From NCBI GenBank assembly GCA_934446455.1, contig CAKSEE010000012.1:1-57810 (forward strand): a DNA stretch of 57,810 nucleotides, in the 5' to 3' direction. Below the pieces are notes generated by a model, which was not told the origin of the DNA, did no database searches, and saw nothing but the letters and a program-made list of their open reading frames with translations. Below are positions 41,585-50,434 of this stretch, in pieces. Each line of letters starts with the position of its first letter. Position 1 is the first letter of the stretch. This DNA comes from an uncultured Oscillospiraceae bacterium. GTDB taxonomy: Bacteria > Bacillota > Clostridia > Oscillospirales > Ruminococcaceae. The translations under genes were made by a program, and so were the position numbers.

Positions 41585-42034
41585 CTAAAGTGAAAGCTCC
41601 ATATGCTCGCCCGACTGAACAAAGCCAAGGCTCTCATAGAGCGGTCTGCCGCATTCCGTCGCGTCAAGCGAAACACAGGAAGCGCCGCGCGCTCCCGCTT
41701 CCTCAATGAGCGTTTTTACCATTTCACGCGCCGCGCCTTTTCTCCTGTACCACTCGCGGACGTACACGTTCATAAGGTGCGCGCGCCTGCCCGTAGGGTG
41801 CGTATATGTAGGCAGCAGCCGTATATACGACATCGTGGCGCAGCCCACAGGCACGCCGTCGGCGTATGCAAGCACCGTGGTCTGCTCGCCGTGCTCCATG
41901 TATTCATGCGTTTGCTGCATAAGCTGCTCTGAAATCTCCGCCCCGGCGACGCCGTTTACAAGCGCCAGCATTTCGCGCCTCAGCGCAAGCGCTGCGGAAA
42001 GCTCGCCCGCGCCCGCCCTTATAACGTTTATCAT
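41585..42034 (-). CDS. GNAT-family N-acetyltransferase
   Basis: 149 aa. Acetyl-CoA loop RRKGAAREMVKTLI, with the usual strands VPVGCATM and HLMNVYVREWYRR and end LYESLGFVQSGEHMEL. Substrate unknown. Lies one base after tatD's stop and upstream of the CBS gene in the metG-nth block. Confidence 0.85.
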   Translation of the reverse strand: MINVIRAGAGELSAALALRREMLALVNGVAGAEISEQLMQQTHEYMEHGEQTTVLAYADGVPVGCATMSYIRLLPTYTHPTGRRAHLMNVYVREWYRRKGAAREMVKTLIEEAGARGASCVSLDATECGRPLYESLGFVQSGEHMELSL

Positions 42035-42035
42035 A

Positions 42036-42803
42036 TCACGACTCCCCTATTCTGAAAAGTCCCCGCGCGTTCCTCGCGGTGATATCAAGCATTTCCTGTG
42101 TGGAAACGCCCTTTATCTCCGCCATTTTCGCCGCGGTAAAGCGTATCATCGAGCTTTCGGACTTCTCGCCCCTGTGCGGCTCGGGCGCCATGTAAGGGCT
42201 GTCGGTTTCAAGCAGCAGCCGCTCTGCGGGCACTGCCGCGCAGGATCTCGCCGCCTTTTTTGAGTTTCTGAACGTAAGCACGCCCGTAAAGCCTACGTAC
42301 ATTCCGAGCGCCACTACCTGCTGCGCCGTTTCCGCGCTGCCCGAAAAGCAGTGCATAACCCCGCGCGGTCTGTAGCGCCGCAGAAGCTCCATCGTGTCCT
42401 CGACAGCCTCGCGGCAGTGGATAACAACGGGCATATCAAGCTCCGCCGCAAGCGCAAGCTGCCGCTCGAAAACGGGCTTCTGCACCTCGCGCGGCGGCTC
42501 GGGCCAATGGTAGTCAAGCCCTATCTCGCCAAGCGCCCTTACCTTCGGGTGAGAGAGCAGCGCGCGCAGCTCGTCAAGCCACTCTCCCTGCGCCGCAGCC
42601 GCCTTTTCAGGGTGAATGCCCGCCGCCGCGTACACCCAGCCGTAGCGCTCCGCAAGGGAGATTTCAAAGCGGCTCGTGTCAAGGTCGTCGCCTATAGCAA
42701 GGATATTGTCAACGCCCCTTGCGGGCAGCGAATCAAGAAGCGGATAAAGCTCTTCCCCGAAATCCTCGGGGAAGTAGTGTGCGTGAGAATCGAAAATGCC
42801 CAT
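42036..42803 (-). CDS. tatD: TatD-family metal-dependent DNase
   Basis: 255 aa. Metal ligands FDSHAHYF, GEIGLDYHW, VIHCREAVED, MHCFSGSAE and LETDSPYMAPEPHRGEKSE. 3'-5' exonuclease in known members. Start at 42803 (MGIFDSHAH) with GAGGG upstream; an ATG four codons earlier overlaps the previous stop and could be used. Confidence 0.95.
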   Translation of the reverse strand: MGIFDSHAHYFPEDFGEELYPLLDSLPARGVDNILAIGDDLDTSRFEISLAERYGWVYAAAGIHPEKAAAAQGEWLDELRALLSHPKVRALGEIGLDYHWPEPPREVQKPVFERQLALAAELDMPVVIHCREAVEDTMELLRRYRPRGVMHCFSGSAETAQQVVALGMYVGFTGVLTFRNSKKAARSCAAVPAERLLLETDSPYMAPEPHRGEKSESSMIRFTAAKMAEIKGVSTQEMLDITARNARGLFRIGES

Positions 42804-42811
42804 AAACGCCC

Positions 42812-43459
42812 TCATTCAGCCACGTCAGGCTTCAGAATATAGTTTTCGCGGATTATCCTGCGCGTTTCGTAGCACTCAAGCGGCAGCCGCCCGCGCCCGC
42901 CGAAAAGCTCCTCGGCGTCCTCAAACGCGCCATTGAACGCCCGTGTTATAAGCTCGCGCCTGTCGCCCTCCACACTCACGCACTCAAAGAATGTCATAAG
43001 CCGCTGCGCCGCAGGCTCGCTCTGCCAGTATTCAGCGGTGTTTTCCTCCTGCTCGGTGCTGCCGTAAAGGCGGCGTATCTGCGAAAGCAGCTCCTCCGCG
43101 TAGAGCTTTGCGCCGACGCTCGGCACGCTCCCCGAAAGCACCTCGCCCTGCTTTACGAACATCGCGCGGATAATGTGCCTCACACCCTGAGTCATAAGCT
43201 CCACGCGCGAGGCGCCGCCCTCTCCCGCAGCCTCAATGCGCTCGCCGCTGTTTTCGCGCTGCAGAAGGTTGTTGTCCGAGGACTGCTTCTGCGCGGACTT
43301 TTTGGTGTACGCGGGGGTAAACGCCGCCTGCGACTTTATAAAGCTGTCGGTATGCTCCGCAGCAAGCGTGGAGCTTTTCATCTCCGTGCGCTGCTCGGCG
43401 GGTCTTGTCAGATTCGTCTGGTTGACGGCGGGCAGGTCCGCTATTCTTGAAATGTCCAT
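42812..43459 (-). CDS. Hypothetical protein between metG and tatD
   Basis: 215 aa. The first 80 residues are polar and disordered-looking with Gln/Ser/Thr; the rest is helical and ends FNGAFEDAEELFGGRGRLPLECYETRRIIRENY, which recalls DUF5610-type proteins, some of which sit near flagellar genes. No flagellar gene is here. Spacing (66 bases after metG, overlapping tatD) puts it in the same operon. Confidence 0.65.
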   Translation of the reverse strand: MDISRIADLPAVNQTNLTRPAEQRTEMKSSTLAAEHTDSFIKSQAAFTPAYTKKSAQKQSSDNNLLQRENSGERIEAAGEGGASRVELMTQGVRHIIRAMFVKQGEVLSGSVPSVGAKLYAEELLSQIRRLYGSTEQEENTAEYWQSEPAAQRLMTFFECVSVEGDRRELITRAFNGAFEDAEELFGGRGRLPLECYETRRIIRENYILKPDVAE

Positions 43460-43525
43460 AAAAGCACCCCCGATGTCGTAAATTATACCGCAGAAAAGCT
43501 GTCAGCGTATTCCGCCGTTACAGCC

Positions 43526-45487
43526 TTATCTAACAGTACTGCCGTTTGGCGTATCCTTATCCACAAACAGCACGCGCACGTCGTCCTCGCCTGCGTCGCA
43601 CGCGAGTATCATGCCCTCGGAAAGCTCGCCGCAGAGCTTCGCGGGAGAGAGGTTAGCCACGAACACTATCTTCTTGCCGATAAGGTCCTGCGGCTCGTAC
43701 CACTTTGCAATGCCCGACACTATCTGTCTGCCGCCGCGCCCGTCGTCAACGGTGAGCTTGAGCAGCTTCTTCGCCTTCTTTATCTTCTCGCAGGCGGTTA
43801 TCTCGCCCGTACGGAGCTTCACCTCGGCAAACCGGTCTATGCTTATGATGTTCGCCTTGTCAAGGTCCTCGTCCTCGCGCTTCTGTACGGCGGGAGCGAG
43901 CATCGCGTTTAGCTCCTCTATCTCCTTTGCCAGGTCGAATCTCGGGAAAAGCACCTCGCCCTTCTTAACGGTCACGTTCTTATCAAGCACGCCGAACCTG
44001 CCGAGCGTTTCGTACGCCGTATCCTGCTCGCCCGCGCCTATCTGCTCCCAAACCCTGGGCATGATGTGCGGCATGAACGGGAAGAGAAGCGCGGAGCATA
44101 TCCTTACCGTTTCAAGCAGGTTGTATATAACGCTTGCAAGGCGCGGCCTGTTCGCCTCGTCCTTTGCGAGTATCCACGGCGCGGTTTCGTCGATGTACTT
44201 GTTCGCGCGGGATACCACCCTGAAAATCTCCTCGAGCGCCCTTGAAAGCTGCGCCTGCTCTATAAGCGGCGTTACAATGCCGCAAAGCGCGCCCGCCATA
44301 GCGCAAAGCTCATCGTCTGCGGCGTCCGCTGCGCGCTCGTCGGGGAGCGTTCCGCCGAAATACTTGTCAGCCATTGCAACCGTGCGGGAAACAAGATTGC
44401 CAAGGTCGTTTGAAAGGTCCGCGTTCATGCGGGTGAGCATAAGCTCGTTTGTAAAGTTGCAGTCGCCGCCGTAGGGCATATCGCGCAGTATCTGATAGCG
44501 CACAGCGTCTACGCCGTAGCGCTCGGTCAGCACGAACGGGTCTACAACGTTGCCGACGCTCTTGGACATCTTGCCGCCGTTGAAGTTTATCCAGCCGTGG
44601 CCGTAAAGGTGCTTGGGCAGCGGCAGGTCGAGCATCATGAGTATGATGGGCCATACAATCGAATGGAAGCGCACTATCTCCTTTGCGGTCATGTGCAGGT
44701 CTGCGGGCCAGTATTTCTCAAAGTCGTCATACTTGCCGTTGAGGTAGCCGAGCGCCGAGATATAGTTCGAGAGCGCGTCTACCCAGACATATACAACGTG
44801 CTTGCTGTCAAAATCAACGGGTATGCCCCACTTGAAGCTCGTGCGGGATACGCACAGATCCTCGAGTCCGGGCTTGATGAAGTTGTTCACCATCTCGTTC
44901 ACGCGGCTTTTGGGCTGAAGGTAGTCCGTTTCCGTAAGGAAGCGCTCTATCTTATCCGCGTAGTCCGACAGGCGCAGGAAGTACGCCTCCTCGTTCGCCT
45001 CTATGACATCTCTGCCGCAGTCGGGGCATTTGCCGTCCACGAGCTGGCTCTCCGTCCAGAAGCTCTCGCACGGGGTGCAGTATTTGCCCGTGTACTGCCC
45101 CTTGTAGATATAGCCCTTGTCGTAAAGCGCCCTGAATATCTTCTGCACCGTTTCAACGTGGTAGTCGTCGGTGGTCCTTATAAAGCGGTCGTAGCTTATG
45201 CCCATAGTTTCCCACAGGCGCTTGAAGTTTGCAACTATCCCGTCAACGTACTCCTTGGGGGTAACGCCCTTTTCCGCAGCTTTCTGCTCTATCTTTTGGC
45301 CGTGTTCGTCCGTACCCGTAAGGAACATTACGTCGTACCCCTGCATACGCTTGAAGCGCGCAATGGCGTCGCACGCGACGGTGGTGTAGCAGTGGCCGAT
45401 ATGGGGGTTGCCCGAGGGGTAGTATATCGGCGTCGTGATATAATAGGTGTTCTTCCCGCAGCCGCAGGAGCAGCTTTCATTACTCAT
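43526..45487 (-). CDS. metG: Methionyl-tRNA synthetase
   Basis: 653 aa. HIGH motif in GNPHIGHCYT, KMSKS in GGKMSKSVGN, a Cys4 zinc knuckle (CTPCESF ... GKCPDCGR), and a C-terminal EMAP/tRNA-binding domain from about residue 550 that makes the enzyme a dimer. The first 14 residues are Cys-rich (SCSCGCGKN), which is unusual and could bind metal. Own promoter; leads the tatD-nth block. Confidence 0.97.
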   Translation of the reverse strand: MSNESCSCGCGKNTYYITTPIYYPSGNPHIGHCYTTVACDAIARFKRMQGYDVMFLTGTDEHGQKIEQKAAEKGVTPKEYVDGIVANFKRLWETMGISYDRFIRTTDDYHVETVQKIFRALYDKGYIYKGQYTGKYCTPCESFWTESQLVDGKCPDCGRDVIEANEEAYFLRLSDYADKIERFLTETDYLQPKSRVNEMVNNFIKPGLEDLCVSRTSFKWGIPVDFDSKHVVYVWVDALSNYISALGYLNGKYDDFEKYWPADLHMTAKEIVRFHSIVWPIILMMLDLPLPKHLYGHGWINFNGGKMSKSVGNVVDPFVLTERYGVDAVRYQILRDMPYGGDCNFTNELMLTRMNADLSNDLGNLVSRTVAMADKYFGGTLPDERAADAADDELCAMAGALCGIVTPLIEQAQLSRALEEIFRVVSRANKYIDETAPWILAKDEANRPRLASVIYNLLETVRICSALLFPFMPHIMPRVWEQIGAGEQDTAYETLGRFGVLDKNVTVKKGEVLFPRFDLAKEIEELNAMLAPAVQKREDEDLDKANIISIDRFAEVKLRTGEITACEKIKKAKKLLKLTVDDGRGGRQIVSGIAKWYEPQDLIGKKIVFVANLSPAKLCGELSEGMILACDAGEDDVRVLFVDKDTPNGSTVR

Positions 45488-45555
45488 TTTCGTTTACCTC
45501 TTTTTCATGTATTAAGCGTGCGGATTGCTGCCGCGCGTAAATATGCTTATATTCT

Positions 45556-45584
45556 ATTATATTACTTTTGCGCCTTTTTTTCAA
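45556..45584 (-). promoter_or_regulatory. Sigma-A promoter of metG
   Basis: TTGAAA (45584-45579), 17-base spacer, TATAAT (45561-45556). The leader of about 65 bases is too short for a T-box. Confidence 0.85.
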
Positions 45585-45632
45585 GCGGTGCGAAAAAAAA
45601 CAAGAAACTTTTACATATTACATAAAAAAGAC

Positions 45633-45661
45633 TTGATTTTTTTCGGATTTTTTAGTACAAT
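45633..45661 (+). promoter_or_regulatory. Sigma-A promoter of the CdaR-like gene
   Basis: TTGATT (45633-45638), 17-base spacer, TACAAT (45656-45661). Leader of about 160 bases. Confidence 0.75.
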
Positions 45662-45694
45662 AGAAATATCAGCTATTGCCGAGGCAGGTAAGCT

Positions 45695-45826
45695 ATGCCC
45701 GAATCGCCGCCGCAGGTGTACATATTGCACAAAACACGGCGCATATATTCCGTAAATAAATTGCTGAAGATAAAGCGCTCCCGAAGCGGCGCGCAGGAGG
45801 ACTCACAACAAGAAAGAGGTAGATAA
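45695..45826 (+). CDS. Possible 43-residue leader peptide frame
   Basis: An ATG after GAGGCAGG opens 43 basic codons that end one base before the ATG of the CdaR-like gene. Its last part includes that gene's ribosome site. It may be a translated leader that couples to the regulator, or chance. Confidence 0.25.
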   Translation: MPESPPQVYILHKTRRIYSVNKLLKIKRSRSGAQEDSQQERGR

Positions 45827-45827
45827 T

Positions 45828-46913
45828 ATGTCAAACAGGCTATTTCAAGGAATCGTTCACCAGATGAAAGACACCGTGAACAGAGTTATCGGCGTCATTG
45901 ATGAAAACGGAACGATAATCGCTTGCAGCGACCTGACGCGGGTCGGCGGCGGCAACGACTTCTTTTCCATCGAGCTAGGCGATTCCCATGAGGTGTTTAT
46001 ACGCGACGGCTATACATACAAGCCGTTCGGCATACACGTAAAGCCTGATTACGCGGTATTTGTCGAGGGCACGGACGAGCCTGCGGCAAAGTACGCAGGC
46101 ATTATCGCCATCTCCCTTTCGGGCATAAAGCAGTATTACGACGAGAAGTACGACCGCAACAACTTCGTCAAGAACATCATTCTCGACAACGTCCTGCCCG
46201 GCGACATCACGCTCAAAGCGCGCGAGCTGCACTTCAACGCCGACATAAGCAGGGTGGTTTTCCTGATAAGCGTTATCTCCGCGAACGACGTTTCCGCGTA
46301 CGACGTTATACAGAACCTCTTCCCCGACAAGAACAAGGACTTCGTTTTCAACATAACCGAAACGGACATAGTCCTCGTCAAGGAAGTAAAGAACAACACC
46401 GACGTAAAGGACCTCGAAAAGCTCGCCCGCAGCATTTCGGACACGCTCTCGAGCGAGTTCTTCACCAAGGTGAACGTCGGCATAGGCACGCCCGTTCTCG
46501 GCGTTAAGGACCTTGCGCGCTCCTTCAAGGAGGCGCAGACCGCGCTTGAAGTCGGCAAGGTATTCGACACGGACAAGAACATCGTGTCCTACGACAATCT
46601 CGGTATCGCGCGCCTTATCTACCACCTGCCCACAACGCTCTGCGAAACCTTCCTCAAGGAGGTTTTCAAGAAGAATTCGATAGAGTCCCTCGACCACGAA
46701 ACGCTCTTTACCATTCAGAAGTTCTTTGAGAACAGCCTTAACGTTTCGGAAACCTCGAGAAAGCTCTTCGTTCACAGAAACACGCTCGTTTACCGCCTCG
46801 ACAAGATAAAGAAGCTCACGGGCCTCGACCTGCGCGAGTTCGACCATGCGATAATCTTCAAAATTGCCCTTATGGTAAAGAAATACCTCGCGGCAAATCC
46901 CACAAAGTTCTAA
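45828..46913 (+). CDS. CdaR/PucR-family transcriptional regulator
   Basis: 361 aa. N-terminal sensor (about 1-115, MKDTVNRVIGVIDENGTIIACSD, as in sugar-diacid regulators), a middle GGDEF-like fold (about 130-270), and a C-terminal PucR helix-turn-helix NVSETSRKLFVHRNTLVYRLDKIKKLTGLD trimmed to its pattern N-x3-TxRxLxxHRNTLxYRLxKI. Known relatives respond to diacids or purines; the effector here is unknown. It lies upstream of ftsE but is separated by a terminator. Confidence 0.88.
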   Translation: MSNRLFQGIVHQMKDTVNRVIGVIDENGTIIACSDLTRVGGGNDFFSIELGDSHEVFIRDGYTYKPFGIHVKPDYAVFVEGTDEPAAKYAGIIAISLSGIKQYYDEKYDRNNFVKNIILDNVLPGDITLKARELHFNADISRVVFLISVISANDVSAYDVIQNLFPDKNKDFVFNITETDIVLVKEVKNNTDVKDLEKLARSISDTLSSEFFTKVNVGIGTPVLGVKDLARSFKEAQTALEVGKVFDTDKNIVSYDNLGIARLIYHLPTTLCETFLKEVFKKNSIESLDHETLFTIQKFFENSLNVSETSRKLFVHRNTLVYRLDKIKKLTGLDLREFDHAIIFKIALMVKKYLAANPTKF

Positions 46914-46929
46914 AAAAGCGCGCTGCAAA

Positions 46930-46948
46930 GCCCCCTTACGGGGGTTTT
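46930..46948 (+). terminator. Terminator after the CdaR-like gene
   Basis: CCCCC-TTAC-GGGGG stem followed by TTTT. Confidence 0.75.
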
Positions 46949-47059
46949 CGGCGGATATGGGGAATTGTGCGGCAATGCGGAGGCGCTCCGCAGATACATA
47001 TATCAGCGTCATAAAAAGGAAAATATATCAGGAAGTCATCTTAGGAGAAATCAAGAACA

Positions 47060-47755
47060 ATGGTAGAGCTGAAAAATGTCAACGTTCACTACTCAAGCGG
47101 TGTTGACGCTCTCGTGAACGTTAATTTAAGGATAAACGACGGCGAGTTCGTGTTTATCGTAGGCGAAAGCGGCGCGGGCAAATCCACGCTCATGAAGCTT
47201 ATGATGCGCGAGATGATACCCACAACGGGCAGAATATTCGTCAACGGCTACAACCTCTCAAAGCTCAAGGGCAACAGGATAGCCAAATTCCGCCGCTCGA
47301 TAGGCGTGGTGTTTCAGGAGTTCCGCCTTATACAGGACTTCACCGTGTACGAGAACGTCGCGTTCGTTATGCGCGTGGCTGACAAATCCCTTAAGGAGAT
47401 ACGCCAGCGCGTGCCATATGTGCTGAGGCTCGTGGGGCTTCTCGACAAGGCCAAGAGCCGCACGCGCGAGCTTTCGGGCGGCGAGCAGCAGCGCGTGGCT
47501 ATAGCGCGCGCCTTCGCCAACGACCCCCGCCTGCTGATAGTAGACGAGCCGACGGGCAACCTCGACCCCAAGCGCTCATACGAGTTTGTGGAGCTGCTCA
47601 AGGACATCAACGAAAGCTGCCACACCACGGTTATCATGATTACCCACGAGCATGAGCTGGTTCGTCACTTCGGCGGCAGAATAATCGACATCAAGCAGGG
47701 TTCGATAGACTTCGACGATGTTTACAGAGGGGAGTACGAAGATGAAAACCAGTAA
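47060..47755 (+). CDS. ftsE: Cell division ATP-binding protein FtsE
   Basis: 231 aa. Walker A GESGAGKST, signature LSGGEQQRVAIARA, Walker B LLIVDEPTGNLD, and Q-loop VFQEFRLI. With FtsX it controls peptidoglycan hydrolases at division or elongation sites rather than moving a solute. Overlaps ftsX by 14 bases. Confidence 0.96.
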   Translation: MVELKNVNVHYSSGVDALVNVNLRINDGEFVFIVGESGAGKSTLMKLMMREMIPTTGRIFVNGYNLSKLKGNRIAKFRRSIGVVFQEFRLIQDFTVYENVAFVMRVADKSLKEIRQRVPYVLRLVGLLDKAKSRTRELSGGEQQRVAIARAFANDPRLLIVDEPTGNLDPKRSYEFVELLKDINESCHTTVIMITHEHELVRHFGGRIIDIKQGSIDFDDVYRGEYEDENQ

Positions 47756-48656
47756 TGCTACCTATCTGATAAAAAAGGGCATATCGTCGGTCTGGAAGAA
47801 CTTTATCATGTCCTTTGCAAGCTTCAGCATCATGCTTGTGAGCCTTTTGCAGATAAGCTGCTCGGTGCTGCTTATGATGAACGTGAACATCATCATGGGT
47901 AACATTGAGGACACCAACGAGATAACCATTTATGTAAAAGAGGGCGCCACGGACGAGCAGGTGAACCACATAAAAAAGGTGCTTGAAAGCAACCCCGAGC
48001 TCGCCGACGTCAAGTATTACTCCAAAGAAGCGGCGCTTGAGGACTTCCGCGCGGATATGGCGGAGTATTCCGAGCTTATCGACTACCTTGCGGAAAACCC
48101 CATGCCCGAGACGTTCCTTGTGCGCGTTACGGACATCTCAAAGATACGCTATGTAACGCAGGCGATACAGAGCATCGACGGCGTTGAGCAGGTCAAGGCT
48201 CCCTACGACTTCGCAGGCGCGCTCGTCAACATAAGAAACACGTTTTCTGTCATACTCGTGGTAATGCTGACCATACTTATCATTGTGAGCGTCGTTATCG
48301 TGTCAAACTCCATTCGCACGAGCGTTTTTGCGCGCCGCGCGGAAATAGACATAATGAAATACGTGGGCGCAACGCGCGGCTTTATACGCACGCCGTTCTT
48401 TGTCGAGGGTATGTTCATCGGCATTCTGGCGGGCGCGGGCGCATGGGGCGTTACATGGGTGATTTACGACGCGGTGTCGGGGCTGTTTGCAAGCGACCTT
48501 ACGGTATGGCAGATGTTCGGCTTCTACGGGCTTATCCCGTTTGACGATATCTGCTGGCCCACGCTTGCGATAAACTGCGGCGCGGGCGCGCTGCTCGGCG
48601 CCGTCGGCACAATGTTCGTTATGAACCGCTACCTCAGGGAGAAGAAAAAGGTTTAA
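47742..48656 (+). CDS. ftsX: Cell division protein FtsX
   Basis: 304 aa. First membrane helix about 18-43 (FASFSIMLVSLLQISCSVLL), an outer domain about 50-160 (KYYSKEAALEDFR, ENPMPETFLVRV), then three helices near 172-198, 220-245 and 270-295. Start at 47742 (MKTSNATYL) has GGGGAG upstream. Signals from FtsE-bound ATP to an outer hydrolase, normally a PcsB/CwlO-type enzyme. Confidence 0.94.
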   Translation: MKTSNATYLIKKGISSVWKNFIMSFASFSIMLVSLLQISCSVLLMMNVNIIMGNIEDTNEITIYVKEGATDEQVNHIKKVLESNPELADVKYYSKEAALEDFRADMAEYSELIDYLAENPMPETFLVRVTDISKIRYVTQAIQSIDGVEQVKAPYDFAGALVNIRNTFSVILVVMLTILIIVSVVIVSNSIRTSVFARRAEIDIMKYVGATRGFIRTPFFVEGMFIGILAGAGAWGVTWVIYDAVSGLFASDLTVWQMFGFYGLIPFDDICWPTLAINCGAGALLGAVGTMFVMNRYLREKKKV

Positions 48657-48676
48657 TCAGGGAAAGGAACGGAGCC

Positions 48677-49876
48677 TTGAACAAGAAGATATCTCTCGGC
48701 GTGGCGATAAGCCTTGTGGCTATAGGCTGCGCGATAACGTTCGTCCTCACATGGACGGTGTCGCTCGGAGTGTACAACTCCAAGATAGGCAGCACCGAAA
48801 AATACGAGGGCGTTTACGCAAAGCTGCGCGAGATAGACGCCACCGTGCGCACGAACTACATCAACATCGGCTCGCTGTCAGAGGAGCAGCTTGCAAACGG
48901 CATAATAAACGGCTACATCACAGGTATCGGCGACCGCTACGCGTCATACATGGCGGCGTCCTCGTATTACGAGCTTCAGCAGACCACAAGCGGCGTTGTA
49001 AGCGGCGCGGGTTTTGAAACCGAGGACGACGGCAGCGGCTACCTTAAGATAACGAGCGTTTACAAGGGCGGCTCGGCGGACATAAACGGGCTTCAGGCGG
49101 GCGATGTTATCACCGAGATAGACGGCAAGAGCCTGCTTTCAATGGAAAGCGGCACGGCGCGCGACAAGCTCTCGGGCGAAACGGGCACGCGCCTTTCGCT
49201 GAAGCTGCTGCGCAACGGCGAGGAGCTTACCGTGAACCTTGTGCGCCAGCAGCTCGAGATAGAGTCCGTAAGGGGCGAAATGCTCGACAACGGGATAGGC
49301 TACATCTCGATTACGGCGTTCAACGCAAAAACGCCGGACCAGTTCACCGATGTGCTCAACACCCTTGTTTCGCAGGAGGCGCGCGCGCTGATATTCGATG
49401 TGCGCGGCAACAGCGGCGGGCTTGTAAGCGCGCTTAAGCCCATGCTCAACCGCTTTATCCCCGCGGCTATAGTAGCAACGGCGGAATACGCGGACGGAAG
49501 CCGCAAAACGCTTGTCGAAACCGACTCCGACGAGTCGCTTAAGCTGCCCATGGCGGTGCTTGTAGACGGCAACACGGCGTCCGCAGCAGAGCTTTTCGCG
49601 GTAGTGCTGCGCGACGAGTGCGGCGCTGCGCTTATCGGCACGCAGACCTACGGCAAGGCGGTCATGCAGAACACCTACGAGTTTTCTGACGGAAGCGCCG
49701 TTACGATATCCACCGCGAAAATATACCCTGCAAAATCCGACAGCTACGACGGCACAGGACTTAAACCCGATTACCTGAGCGAGCTGCCCGCAGGCTCAGA
49801 CCCCGCAACCATAGCGCGCGACGCGGACGTGCAGCTTCAAAAGGCGCTTGAGGTGCTCAGCACCACGGCGGACTGA
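48677..49876 (+). CDS. S41 family C-terminal processing peptidase
   Basis: 399 aa, TTG start with GGAACGGAG. N-terminal membrane anchor 9-32, PDZ domain about 110-195 (YLKITSVYKGGSADINGLQAGDVITEIDG cut to pattern GS-A-x3-L-x-GD-x-I), and S41 core with catalytic Ser in NTASAAELFA and Lys in YGKAVMQ. Cleaves proteins outside the membrane. It follows ftsX by 20 bases; in many relatives a murein hydrolase gene sits between them but not here. Confidence 0.92.
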   Translation: MNKKISLGVAISLVAIGCAITFVLTWTVSLGVYNSKIGSTEKYEGVYAKLREIDATVRTNYINIGSLSEEQLANGIINGYITGIGDRYASYMAASSYYELQQTTSGVVSGAGFETEDDGSGYLKITSVYKGGSADINGLQAGDVITEIDGKSLLSMESGTARDKLSGETGTRLSLKLLRNGEELTVNLVRQQLEIESVRGEMLDNGIGYISITAFNAKTPDQFTDVLNTLVSQEARALIFDVRGNSGGLVSALKPMLNRFIPAAIVATAEYADGSRKTLVETDSDESLKLPMAVLVDGNTASAAELFAVVLRDECGAALIGTQTYGKAVMQNTYEFSDGSAVTISTAKIYPAKSDSYDGTGLKPDYLSELPAGSDPATIARDADVQLQKALEVLSTTAD

Positions 49877-49942
49877 CGCGGCGCAAACCGCAGACGACAT
49901 GAAAAACACGGCTTACGCCGTTGATTATATTGGAGGACACAT

Positions 49943-50434
49943 ATGAACAAATCTATCCATACCTTAACAAGGTCGGGCGAAAAGACGCTTAAGAAAGAGC
50001 TTGACGAATTAAAGGCAAAGCGCGAGGAAACCGCGGAAAAGCTCAAAACCGCGCGCGGCTTCGGCGACCTTTCGGAAAACAGCGAGTACGACGAGGCGAA
50101 AAACGAGCAGGGTCTTATGGAGGCCCGCATAATCGAGATAGAGGCTATCCTTGCAAACGCGCAGATTATTGAGGACGACGAGATTTCCACCGACAAGGTC
50201 GGCATAGGCACAAGCGTGCGTATGCTCGACGTTGAGATGAACGAGGAAATGGAGTTCAAGATAGTAAGCGTTAAGGAAGCAGACATCAACGACAACAAGA
50301 TGTCGGACGAATCCCCCATAGGCAAGGCTATAAACGGCCACAAGGTCGGCGAGGTAGTAGACGTTGAAACTCCCTCGGGCGTAATTCAGTTCAAGATACT
50401 TGAGATAAGGAAGGCGGAGGACCACCATGAGTAA
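49943..50434 (+). CDS. greA: Transcription elongation factor GreA
   Basis: 163 aa. Coiled-coil tip with GDLSENSEYDEAKNEQ, the GreA acidic-tip signature, and C-terminal SPIGKAINGHKVGEVVDVETP. Rescues backtracked RNA polymerase. GGAGG site. Overlaps lysS by eight bases. Confidence 0.96.
   Translation: MNKSIHTLTRSGEKTLKKELDELKAKREETAEKLKTARGFGDLSENSEYDEAKNEQGLMEARIIEIEAILANAQIIEDDEISTDKVGIGTSVRMLDVEMNEEMEFKIVSVKEADINDNKMSDESPIGKAINGHKVGEVVDVETPSGVIQFKILEIRKAEDHHE

Noticed and set aside
45488..45556. T-box leader before metG
   Set aside because: The leader from the mapped promoter is about 65 bases and lacks the T-box sequence.
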